A program made the position numbers and the translations under genes. The notes beneath the pieces are model-generated. The model did not search any database and had not been told where the DNA came from. It was given only the letters and a program-made list of their open reading frames with translations. This document shows positions 35,701 through 46,174 of a stretch of 64,000 bases of DNA, in pieces. How positions within the stretch are numbered: the first letter of the stretch is position 1; every line of letters begins with the position of its first letter. Origin of the DNA: Aurifilum marmelostoma (Eukaryota > Ascomycota > Sordariomycetes > Diaporthales > Cryphonectriaceae); contig JAMXSV010000008.1 in NCBI GenBank assembly GCA_027559495.1, forward strand, positions 2,046,001-2,110,000. The letters run 5' to 3'.

Positions 35701-38700
35701 TTGAGGGCACACGAAATCTCAAGTCTCCCCGAAAACCTACAACAGGAGCCATTGGAGGACCTGGTGACTCGGGTTCTCTTCCGTCTGCGCTTTGCGGGAG
35801 AGCAGCGGCCTTTTGACACCGTCTCGCTCATCTACATATTACCATTGATCCTCTTTGTCATCCGCAAAGGTGGATTCGGGGAGACACCAGATGACCGCGA
35901 CGCACAACTGGTCTTGGCAATTGAGTTCTTGTCATTCCACACCAGCATCTGCGAAGATGGGGCAATTCCGCGGTCAGAGCTCTTGTCTGCGCTCATTTTC
36001 TCAATGCAGCAATATGCTCAGCACTACAAGATCGCAAAGGACTGCTTCGCAGACCTTGTGCGCTGCATCGCGCCAAACATCAGCCGCGACGAAGTAGATG
36101 TCCTTGCCCGAGGGGCCATTGTGCCACAGACGTCTGTCAGGACTACAGTGCTACAGTCCATCAGCGCTGAAGTCGACATGAGCGACCTGGGCTTCTCGCA
36201 AGAAATCTGGCTCGCATGTCACGATGATGTCGACGAGAACGTGGAACTCGGCCAGGAGATTTGGCAAGAGAGCGAGTTCAAGGTCTCGACTGATGTTCCG
36301 CCGATCATGCTCAGCTATGTGGAGAGCAAGGATGTTCAATTGCGCCGCGCCGCAGCGAGGTCGCTGGCGGAGGCGGTGAACTCGCACAAGTCGACAATGC
36401 AGGAGGTCCTCGAAAAGTTGAGGGCATCCTACGCAGAGCTTGTCAAAGAGAGAAAGCAGGAACTCGATGCCTTTGGCATGCCGAAGAAGATGGACCTCTC
36501 TGACCCGTGGGAAGCCAGACATGGCATTGCTTTCGCCTTTAAAGAGCTTGCACCGCATCTTGACAAGTCTCAACTTGATGGCTTCTTCGCCTTCCTCATT
36601 GAGTCAGGCCCGCTGGGTGATCGAAGTGATACTGTGAGAGGCGAAATGCTCGAAGCCGCGAACAACGCCATCACTGTTCACGGCAAGGCCATCCTGGATA
36701 GGCTGATGCAGGCATTCGAGCGGACGCTCGAGGCACCAGACAAGGGCTCCGCTTTCGGCGACCGTGTGAATGAGGCAGTGATCATTATGTATGGTACACT
36801 GGCTCGCCATCTCAAGCCAGGTGACGCCAAAATATCTGCTGTCATCGATAGGCTCCTGGTCACGCTCAGCACACCATCCGAGACCGTCCAGTACGCTGTG
36901 GCTGAATGTCTGCCACCTCTTGTCCGAACCTGCGGCGACAAGTCTTCCAAATACTTCGACCAGGTCATGGAAACTCTTCTTACATCCAAGAAGTATGCGG
37001 AGCAGCGTGGTGCGGCGTATGGTCTCGCTGGCCTGGTGCTTGGCCGTGGAATCACGTCTCTCAAGGACTACCGTATAATGAGCACTCTGAAGGGTGCCAA
37101 CGAGAACAAGAAGGAGATCAACCAGCGGGAGGGTGCCCTTTTGGCTTACGAGCTCCTCTCAGCCATGCTTGGACGACTCTTCGAGCCCTATGTCATCCAA
37201 ATCGTGCCACAACTGCTCACAGGCTTCGGCGATGGCAATGCGAACGTCCGCGATGCCGCATTAGCTGCAGCAAAGGCCTGCTTCGCCCATCTCAGCTCCT
37301 ATGGTGTCAAAAAGATAATGCCTACCCTACTGTTTGGCCTGGACGACGACCAGTGGCGAAGCAAGAAGGGAGCTTGCGACCTACTAGGTGCCATGGCTTA
37401 CCTTGATCCTCAACAGTTGGCGCAGAGCCTGCCCGACATTATCCCCCCATTGACTGCTGTCCTCAATGACAGCCACAAGGAAGTCCGTGCTGCTGCCAAA
37501 CAGAGTCTGAAGAGGTTCGGCGAGGTCATCAATAATCCCGAGGTCAAGAGTCTGGTCGACATCCTCCTCAAAGCCCTTAGCGATCCTACGAAGCACACGG
37601 ACGAGGCACTGGATTCTCTCATCAAGGTCCAGTTTGTGCACTATCTGGACGCGCCTTCGTTGGCTCTTGTCAGCCGCATCTTGCAGCGTGGTCTAGGCGA
37701 CAGGTCTAACACGAAGCGCAAGGCGTCTCAAGTTATCGGTAGCTTGGCACATCTCACTGAGAAGAAGGACCTCGTCGCCCACTTGCCTGTGTTGGTGGCC
37801 GGGCTCAAGGTTGCTGTCGTTGATCCTGTGCCGACGACCCGGGCAACTGCCTCGAGGGCATTGGGTTCCTTGGTGGAGAAGCTAGGCGAGGACGCTTTAC
37901 CGGACCTCATTCCCCAGCTCATGCAGACCCTCAAATCCGACACTGGTGCTGGCGACCGTCTTGGCTCTGCCCAGGCACTTTCAGAAGTTCTCGCAGGACT
38001 GGGCACCTCCCGTCTCGAGGAGACCTTGCCTACCATCCTGCAGAATGTCGAATCCTCCAAGGCTGCCATTCGCGAAGGCTTCATGTCGCTATTCATTTTC
38101 CTCCCTGTATGTTTCGGAAACAGCTTCGCCAATTATCTTGGGAAAATCATCCCTCCCATCTTGGCTGGCCTTGCAGATGATGTGGAGTCAATACGCGAGA
38201 CAGCCCTACGTGCGGGTCGGCTGCTTGTCAAGAACTTCGCCGCTAAGGCTGTGGATCTTCTGCTTCCTGAGCTTGAGCGTGGTCTGGCGGATGACAGCTA
38301 CAGGATTCGTCTCAGCTCCGTCGAACTTGTTGGTGATCTGCTCTTCAATCTCAGTGGCATCACAGGAAAGGAAGATGTCGAGGAGATGGAGGAGGAGACC
38401 ATTAGAGAAGCCGGTACATCGCTTCGTGAGACACTTGGTGAAGAGAAACGCAACAAGGTCCTGTCGGCACTCTATGTCTGCCGCAATGATACTGCCGCTG
38501 CCGTTCGTGCTGCAGCCATTAGCGTCTGGAAGGCACTCGTGTCTAGCCCAAGAACGCTCAAGGAGTTGGTGCCGACCCTCACCCAGCTCATCATTCGTCG
38601 CCTCGGCAGCGCCAACATGGAACACCGTGTCATTGCCAGTAACTCTTTGGGCGAGCTCATCCGCCGAGCCGGCGATGGCGTTCTCGCGAGTCTCTTGCCA

Positions 38701-40976
38701 ACTCTGGAGGACGGCCTGCAGACTTCGACCGACACAGATGCCCGACAAGGTATCTGCCTGGCTCTGAAGGAGCTCATCTCGTCCGCCTCCCCAGAAGCTC
38801 TCGAAGACCATGAGAAGATCCTCATCTCGGTGGTCCGGACCGCTCTTACGGACTCAGACGAGGACGTCAGAGAGGCCGCGGCTGAAGCCTTCGACTCATT
38901 GCAGCAGATATTAGGCAAGCGCGCTGTCGATCAAGTGTTGCCATATCTGCTCAACCTTCTGAGATCTGATGAGGATGCAGACCATGCTCTGCAGGCTCTC
39001 TTGACACTGCTCACGGAGACAACCCGATCCAACATTATCTTGCCAAATCTCATCCCGACCCTCATCGCTCCTCCAATCTCCGCATTCAATGCAAAGGCGT
39101 TGGCATCTCTGTCCAAGGTTGCAGGCGCTGCTATGAACCGTCGCCTGCCTGGCATCATCAACTCCCTCATGGACAACATCATCAATTCCACCGATGATGA
39201 ACTGCGGGAAGACCTCGACAAGTCGTTCGACACTGTCATTTTGTCCATCGACGAGTCTGATGGCCTGAATACCACAATGAACGTGCTCCTTCAGCTTATG
39301 AAGCACGAGGACCACCGGAAGCGGGCGGCAACAGGGCGGCATCTCGCCAACTTCTTTGCCCAGACAGACGTGGACTACTCCCGCTACAACCAGGACATCA
39401 TCCGTTCGCTGCTCATCTCTTTCGGCGATAGGGACATTGAAGTCGTCAAGGCTGCTTGGGCGGCTCTGAGCGAGTTCACCAAGAACCTCCGAAAGGAAGA
39501 GATGGACGCTCTCGTTTCATCCACGAGACAGACACTGCTCCAAGTTGGCGTCGCTGGCGCCAACTTGCCTGGTTTCGAGCTGCCAAAGGGTATCAATGCC
39601 ATCCTGCCGATCTTCTTGCAAGGTCTCATGAACGGCACGCCCGACCAGAGGACTACAGCCGCCCTTGCCATTTCCGATATTGTCGACAGAACAAGCGAGG
39701 CCTCTCTGAAGCCTTTCGTCACTCAGATCACTGGTCCTCTCATCCGTGTCGTCTCAGAGCGGTCAACGGATGTCAAGTCAGCCATCCTTCTTGCGCTCAA
39801 CAATCTGCTGGAGAAGATGCCAACTGCGCTCAAGCCATTCCTGCCTCAACTGCAGCGCACCTTCGCCAAGTCCCTGGCCGACACCTCAAGTGAGCTGCTT
39901 CGGACACGCGCGGCTAAGGCTCTGGGTACATTGATCAAGTTCACGCCTCGTGTCGACCCTCTCATTGCCGAGCTAGTGACCGGCTCTAAGACGTCCGATC
40001 CTGGTGTCAAGACAGCCATGCTCAAGGCTTTATATGAGGTCATCAGCAAAGCGGGCGCCAACATGGGCGAGTCGTCTCGAACGGCTGTTTTGGGGCTCAT
40101 CGACATGGAGACAGATGAGCGTGACGACAACATGACCATCACCAATGCCAAGCTCTTTGGCGCTCTTCTGAAGAATGTGCCGCCAGAGGTGGCAACCAAT
40201 CTGCTCAAGAGCAGGGCCATGATCACAAACTTTAGCCACACATCAGTGTTGACCCTCAATGCTGTATTGGTGGAGTCACCATCAACATTGCTAGGCACCC
40301 CGCTGGCTCAGGATTTGCCCGAACTGCTGTGTCAGGGCATGTCTCATAAAGAGGTATGTCACTTCACTAACGCCTCTCAGTCAGCACAGCAGAGCACTAA
40401 CTCTTCCTCTTTTAGCCTTTCATTGCGGACAACTTCATTCTGGCAACTGGCAAATACCTCCTCACCGACACGCCAAAGTCGTTTGAGTCGACCAAATCGA
40501 TCTTCGAGACTCTCGCCAATCTCATTCCACCCGGCGGCCCCGTCGATGCCCGCCGTCTGTCCCTTGTGGTGGTGCGCACCGTGTGCCGCGCTAACATGGA
40601 CATGGTCCGCCCACACCTCGGCCTCCTTGCGCCGCCCATTTTTGCATCGGTCCGTGACATGGTCATCCCAGTGAAGCTTGCAGCCGAAGCCGCATTCGTC
40701 GCGATCTTCAACGTCGTGGACGACGAGAGCAAGGTGTTTGACAAGTTCATGGCCGGTGATGTGGGCACTGCTCTTCCTGCCAATACCAAGAGGAGCATGA
40801 GCGATTATTTCAAACGTGTGGCCCTGAGATTAGGATCTCAAGCCAGGGAGAGGAGAGATGCTGAGGGCGGTGTGACTGGTACGCTGGGATTGAGCGAGGA
40901 CGAACGCGAGGATGAGAGAGAGATCTGGAGCGTGGGCAAGGTTGATGTTGGCGGAGATGTTTTTGGGAAGGACTAG
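32748..40976 (+). CDS. GCN1: eIF2alpha kinase activator GCN1
   Basis: Ribosome-bound HEAT-repeat scaffold that, with GCN20, activates the eIF2alpha kinase GCN2 on collided or starved ribosomes. Exons 32748..32883, 32957..35043, 35101..40353, 40416..40976; introns 73, 57 and 62 nt with clear branch points (cactaac before the last). The 2678-aa product matches yeast Gcn1 (2672 aa) in size. HEAT repeats run throughout. The eEF3-like middle region includes LSDPWEARHGIAFAFKELAP and AYGLAGLVLGRGITSLKDY; the GCN2-binding part follows with GLADDSYRIRLSSVELVGDL. The final exon restores PFIADNFILATGKYLLTD, which is lost if intron 3 is read through. Ends GGDVFGKD. Several long antisense frames here are shadows. 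Confidence 0.96.
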
Positions 40977-42418
40977 GTGGGCAGGCGTTCTGTAATTGCC
41001 TGAAAAGAGCGCCGTGGACATCATGAGCGTCGGACAGATGTCAAAGGGCTGGTTGCTGTCTTCATTTGCTACGCATCGATGCAATGCATGGGTACATTAT
41101 ATAGCTGGATTTCGGGGGAAATATTACGGAATTGTTTTCTCGAGAAGAATCAAGTCATTTCATTACAGCGCCCTGTGGGATGACTGAATGGCAGAAATCT
41201 CGACAAACACTGTTTGCGAGTGTCTTCACCTAGCCCTTAGTTCTCTCTCTGCTGTCAACACATACTACGCACCCTCTTTTTCGCTTCTTCACCCATTACC
41301 TGGATAATCTCGAGTACCTTTCGCCACAGCACGTTGGATTTAAGCTATCCCCTTCATACTTTCATGGAAATGGTCAATTTAATTGCCTCCACTTGGAATC
41401 GTTCGAACACACCTGGAGCTTCACCAATATTTGACCTCGATCGGTCGTATGGTGTTGTGCCGTAGGAATACGAGAGCCTACCTCAATACATAGTACCCTA
41501 CAGTAGGCTGAGTCTACGTGCACTTCAATTTCAGTACTTCTATAGCCTTGTGGATTAGCTCCTGTTTTGGTATAGGATTAATTACTAACTAGTCTTTTGC
41601 TCCTGGCTTTCACATCCTTCCAAGAATAGGACAATACGCCTCAATCGATTTTCACAGTTCCAAGGCACTAACTACTACATCAATCTTGTCTATGGTAAAA
41701 ATGCCTTTTACATATGTTTTTTATGGATCTCATCAATGTCACTCAACTATAATGATGCTTGCACAGCGTCAATAGACATTCTTCAGTACTCTGAATAAAG
41801 CTTAGTTGACAAGAGTGTAAGGTGCAAGGTCCAGACCTGCCTGTCGATCAAGTATCTATTCTTAGAATAAATTTATTACCAATACTTATTGAATTCTTGT
41901 ACTTCCTAATAAATGTGAAACCATTTCTTTTTCTCACTACAATAAGTAAAGATTTGCAGTTAGTTAACTTAGCATCGAGATAGCATTGCTATAATTGAGG
42001 CTTTCTGGAATGTCAGAACACATCTTTGGTTAGAATGATTTTCTATATGTAATTACTTTTCTGAATCACTGCACAAAGTGAATTATATAGTTAAGACAGA
42101 CAACTTCACATAAGCAGATGCAGGAATATAAATACTAGTCCTTAATTTCTGTAGAGGCGCCTAATTATCTATTACTTAGCACAATAAACATACACCTTGC
42201 GGTTCAGTCAGTGGCTATGGACACCTAATTCTACGAAACCCTAGAAAGCAGACTTTTGAACAATTTTGGCAGAACCTATCCCAAAAGAAGGATAACTTTG
42301 TGAGTCTACTGTTCTTCGTTGTTCACTTCAGACCCTTTCAAAGCAGACTTTCGATCACCAGTACAGCTCATCTCCAACATACCTCGACGTTGACAAGCTC
42401 CAATCCTCCAGAGCAACA
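40977..42418. other. Intergenic AT-rich island
   Basis: 1.44 kb between GCN1 and the Cys-rich orphan. From about 41,220, and most strongly from 41,560 to 42,330, the DNA becomes clearly AT-rich and TA-rich, unlike the GC-rich surroundings. No open frame of any length survives. This is the texture of RIP-mutated repeat DNA or of an old insertion, but no transposase or reverse transcriptase remnant can be recognised and no terminal repeats are evident. Confidence 0.55.
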
Positions 42419-43039
42419 ATGGTGAAGAATGATGGGTATCCCCGTCCAAGCCGACTGGTCTTTGGTGACGAGATGGACCTGCCCCTGAAACAAATCGCAC
42501 TATGGGGCCATCAACATGGTTTTCGCCTTCCCGACAAGAAGAAGTGCTGCAAATGCAACATGAAGCTAGGCAAGCAATGTCACTGTCATGACTTTGGCTG
42601 CCCAAAACCATATTGCGAAGGCGATAGTCATGGACCACATGGTAGGGGCCAACCAGGCTGTGCTGAATGTGCATGGGACATTGATAAGAAGATTCCAGTG
42701 ACCACAAGGGCGCTGCAAATCTATGCCATGCTGAAGAAGGATGCGAGCTCGCTGCGTGACGAGTTGGACAAGAAGCATGATGAACTGCTCACAAGAAGAA
42801 AGCAGCTCGCGAGTGCCCGAGAAGCTTGTGAGGCTCTGGAGTCGAGTATCTCGAGGCGAGTGTCTGAATTTAAGGTCTTGCATGCGAGATTCGAAGAGCT
42901 ACAGGAGACAATGGCCCGCTCGAGGGGAACAAGACACAAGAAAGAAGCTAGCAGGCCTATGAAGGAAGCTGGTTCAAAGGGAAAGACACCGGATACACGG
43001 CTTACTCCAGATGAATCTTGGCAGAATTGTAATATGTGA
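42419..43039 (+). CDS. Unrecognised Cys/His-rich protein with coiled coil
   Basis: Single-exon 206-aa frame; I recognise no family. Residues 43-84 hold nine cysteines (43, 44, 46, 54, 56, 61, 66, 81, 84) with several histidines, arranged KCCKCNMKLGKQCHCHDFGC then PYCEG and CAEC, so one or two zinc sites are likely. Residues about 110-175 form a charged heptad-like coiled coil (LRDELDKKHDELLTRRKQLA, then FKVLHARFEELQETMA). The C-terminus is basic and Lys/Arg-rich (RGTRHKKEASRPMKEAGSKG), possibly DNA- or RNA-binding or nuclear. Codon use is more AT-tolerant than that of neighbours, and the gene directly adjoins the AT-rich island, suggesting a lineage-specific or transferred gene. The start follows ccagagcaacaATGG. 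Confidence 0.65.
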   Translation: MVKNDGYPRPSRLVFGDEMDLPLKQIALWGHQHGFRLPDKKKCCKCNMKLGKQCHCHDFGCPKPYCEGDSHGPHGRGQPGCAECAWDIDKKIPVTTRALQIYAMLKKDASSLRDELDKKHDELLTRRKQLASAREACEALESSISRRVSEFKVLHARFEELQETMARSRGTRHKKEASRPMKEAGSKGKTPDTRLTPDESWQNCNM

Positions 43040-43307
43040 AAAATGTCCTAATGCTTTTTGAGGTATGGGAACTGTCCTGGTAGAAAAGGGTAAAGGGAGA
43101 CAGATCGTTCATGGGTAGTCCTTCAGAATGACTCGGCAATCTAAATTCTATGGAAAAGGAGTATTTTTATTTTCCAGGCCGTACAGTCTGTTTTGTTGAG
43201 AGTATCTATGAGCAACTGAAAGATTTGGAATAATAGGCATGATTTCACCTTAACCCTTGCTTAAGCTCACTTGTCTTCTCTTTCTGTGTACCCTTGTGTG
43301 TCTCTGT

Positions 43308-44054
43308 TTAATTATCCTCAGAGGCATTCTTCAAATGTGGCTCTCCAATACTTTCTCCTTGTACATTCGCATCGCCCATTCCCGCTTCCTTCTTCTTCAA
43401 CCTCTCCCTCACATTCATCAGTGCTATCCCGAGCAAGTTGCTTCCCCAAGACTCCCTAGCTGTCTCTGCATCCTTTGCACTGAACCCAATGCCCCAGGTT
43501 CGGTCAAACGGACTCGCCTCAACCAGCTCTCTCCCCCAGGTATACAAAAACTGCGCCTTCAATTTAAAGGTATCGTCATTGGCCGGACTTGTAAATTTCA
43601 ACCAATTCCCCTCCTCTACGATCCGAAGCTTCTGCCTGTCCCACACCTCCTTATCGAATCCCCTGACCTTGCGGCCCATGCTCCGAATGATTTTGGGGGA
43701 GAGTTTCTGCCCCGCCAGGATCCGGGCCGCGATGTCGTCGTCGCCGAAGAGAACTGCCTTCTGATACATCATCCAGTGCTCCGCTGTAACAAAAATCTTG
43801 GACGGGTCCGAGGGTGAGTAGAAGGGATACTTGTACCACTGCGACATGTAGCCGTGAGGCGGCTCGGTCTCGCGCCAGAAGAATATAGGACCGGAATCGT
43901 TTGAGTCTCGACCTTCGGATGGTGGCTCTGGGCTGGCCAGCGTGGCCTTGGTTGGCGGGTCAGAGAACACTGCCTTGCCTTTGCCCTTGGCGTCGCTGTG
44001 GGCACTTTTTGAGATGCCAACGGGGTTCTTGGAGCCGCTGATTGTTGGAGGCAT
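43308..44054 (-). CDS. NADAR (YbiA/DUF1768) domain protein
   Basis: 248 aa, single exon. NADAR-fold proteins are N-glycosidases acting on riboflavin intermediates (YbiA) or on ADP-ribosylated guanine in nucleic acids. The domain spans about residues 55-230: PIFFWRETEPPHGYMSQWYK, AEHWMMYQKAVLFGD (the conserved catalytic-region Glu), MGRKVRGFDKEVWD, WGRELVEASPFDRTWGIGF and SWGSNLLGIALMNVRERL. A basic, Ser/Pro-rich N-terminus of about 55 residues precedes it. The frame stays open 35 codons further upstream, but the first ATG followed by plausible coding is at 44054. It is convergent with the Cys-rich orphan, 268 bases apart. Substrate in this organism is unknown. Confidence 0.88.
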   Translation of the reverse strand: MPPTISGSKNPVGISKSAHSDAKGKGKAVFSDPPTKATLASPEPPSEGRDSNDSGPIFFWRETEPPHGYMSQWYKYPFYSPSDPSKIFVTAEHWMMYQKAVLFGDDDIAARILAGQKLSPKIIRSMGRKVRGFDKEVWDRQKLRIVEEGNWLKFTSPANDDTFKLKAQFLYTWGRELVEASPFDRTWGIGFSAKDAETARESWGSNLLGIALMNVRERLKKKEAGMGDANVQGESIGEPHLKNASEDN

Positions 44055-45012
44055 TATCACAGCTGTGTAGAAGATCTCTGGTATGGATACTGGTTGTCTC
44101 GTGGTATAAATATCACTCCAGAGGCGTTGTGAAATATCGACTTTTCCAGTACTAATCACGGTAATGGCTGGGGTGTATGCTTGTCATAGAGACGAGCTCT
44201 AGACAATCAATCATAAGAAGTCAAGAGCTTTCACATGATGATTAAGTACTTTGGGATACTGGTTGGCTCCAGACCCAGAAGGATGGTGCCCTGCCCCCTT
44301 AGGCGCGGATGTTGTGTAACCCCAAAGTTAGGCTGCGATGCTCCGTCGGTCTGACTCACGCCAGACTCGTTCAGCTGTAGATTTCCAGTGGCATTACCGC
44401 TCCGAGGCCTTCTTGCCGTCACAACCATGAACTATATACTTTGTCATACGGCGAGAAATCCCAGAATAGTACTGGAAAGCCTGCAGGACGGAGGCGATAC
44501 CCGGCCACCTTCATATGCACAAAGCTCTCGGCATTCATCTGACATTGGGGCAGGCTCGGGAGAGAAGCAAGGCAGATGTAATTACTGCTATGATGGCAGG
44601 CCCAGCGGGTCAGTTATCACCAAATAGAGTGCTCAGTATAATGAGCTACCCGGGTGACGTATTAGGGACCAATACGTTGCCAGGGACGGGTGCACCCACT
44701 GTGTGTGTAAAGCATCCTCAGCGTGCCAGCCATCGCGGCATTCTTGAATGGAGGGTTGCAGGGGTAGATGACCCAGAAGACGCGCTAGAGACGAGGTCAC
44801 GTGCTAGGTCATGCGGATGCTAACAATTTCACTAGCGCCCTGGCTGGCCGCACCAAGCTGGCGGGGAAGGCGACCAAGCCCGTCTCAACCTCTCTCTGCG
44901 CTGCCGCTTCGTCCGCTGCTTGGAAATTTTTACGACCCTTCCCTTCGAAGCCAGCCCCATCCAACCCGACCAAATCAATCGCCAACGACCATCACCAGCA
45001 AGTGCAGTCAAG
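44055..45012. promoter_or_regulatory. Divergent promoter region, NADAR gene / RPL19
   Basis: 958 bases. The RPL19 side (about 44880-45010) is pyrimidine-rich, as expected for a strongly transcribed ribosomal-protein gene. No individual site is assigned. Confidence 0.45.
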
Positions 45013-46174
45013 ATGTGAGTGCCAAACCTCGAATCCCTCGACAAGTTTTGGATACGAAGCCATGCAGAAAGAGATGGATTGGTTGTCCGCTGGGGGGCTG
45101 ATTGATGGGCCATGATCTTGGGGGAGGGAGATTCGGCCAGTCCATGACGCCCACAGCACAGCACACGCAAACGATTTTGCCGGCAACCCATATTCATCGT
45201 CACCACCACCACAACACCACAGTTCCCCTCGATTATCCGTCACTGCACACGTTACCTGTCACGGTGGAATGCAATTGGAAGACCTGAAGTAAAGAGAAGA
45301 AAAAAAGTGGAGTGCTGACATGTCGATTCTTCAATACACAGGGTCAACCTGCGAACCCAGAAGCGCCTCGCGGCCGATGTCCTTAGCTGCGGCAAGGGCA
45401 AGATCTGGCTGGACCCCAATGAGGTCAACGAGATCTCCAACGCCAACTCCCGCCAGTCGATCCGCAAGCTCGTCGCCGATGGCCTCATCATCCGCAAGCC
45501 CGTCACCATGCACTCGCGTGCCCGTGCCCGAGAGCTGAACCTCGCCCGCCGGATTGGTCGCCACCGTGGCTTCGGAAAGAGAAAGGGTACTGCTGATGCC
45601 CGTATGCCTGAGTACGTTTGCACCGCCTATGTTGTCGATATCAAGCCTCTTCGTGAGAGGAGATTTTTAGTGAGGCGAGGGAAGGGGCACGAGTCATGTG
45701 GGACACACGGACAAGAGCTCCAGACATATGGATGCTGGTGACCAGCAATGTGAAGAACAAGACACTGATATACTGGACTGTAGGCAAGTTCTCTGGATGC
45801 GCCGTCAACGAGTCCTCCGCCGCCTCCTCGTCAAGTACCGCGCCTCTGGCAAGATTGACAAGCACCTCTACCACGAGCTGTACCACGCCGCCAAGGGTAA
45901 CACCTTCAAGCACAAGCGCGCCCTGGTTGAGCACGTACGTACTTGTCCCTCCCTTTCAAAAATGTTTCTGGGGTCGTTCCTCTACGAATGGAGATGCTTA
46001 TGTTTGGTGTCTGTCTAGATTCACCGCGCCAAGGCCGAGAAGGCCCGCGAGAGACAGCTGAAGGAGGAGATGGACGCCAAGCGTGCGAAGACCAAGGCTG
46101 CCCGCGAGCGCAAGCTGGCCCGGCAGACGGAGAAGAGAAACGCCCTGATGGGCGACGCCGAGGAGGAGAAGTAA
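45013..46174 (+). CDS. RPL19: 60S ribosomal protein L19 (eL19)
   Basis: Large-subunit ribosomal protein. Exons 45013..45014, 45342..45611, 45784..45934, 46019..46174; 192 aa. The initiator codon itself is interrupted: AT at the end of exon 1, G at the start of exon 2 after a 327-nt intron (donor gtgagt, acceptor acacag). The joined reading MVNLRTQKRLAADVLSCGKG is the canonical eL19 N-terminus. Further hallmarks are SNANSRQSIRKLVADGLIIR, GFGKRKGTADARMPEQVLWM, YRASGKIDKHLYHELYH and FKHKRALVEHIHRAKAEKAR. Introns 2 and 3 are 172 and 84 nt. The first two intron positions fall where fungal ribosomal-protein genes often carry them. Product ends AEEEK. Confidence 0.96.

Noticed and set aside
38206..38811. 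Long antisense frames inside GCN1 (also in RPB2, SHMT and others)
   Set aside because: They mirror GC-rich codon bias of the real gene on the other strand and have no family features.
44055..44159. N-terminal extension of the NADAR protein
   Set aside because: The residues do not belong to the domain and the first well-placed ATG is at 44054.
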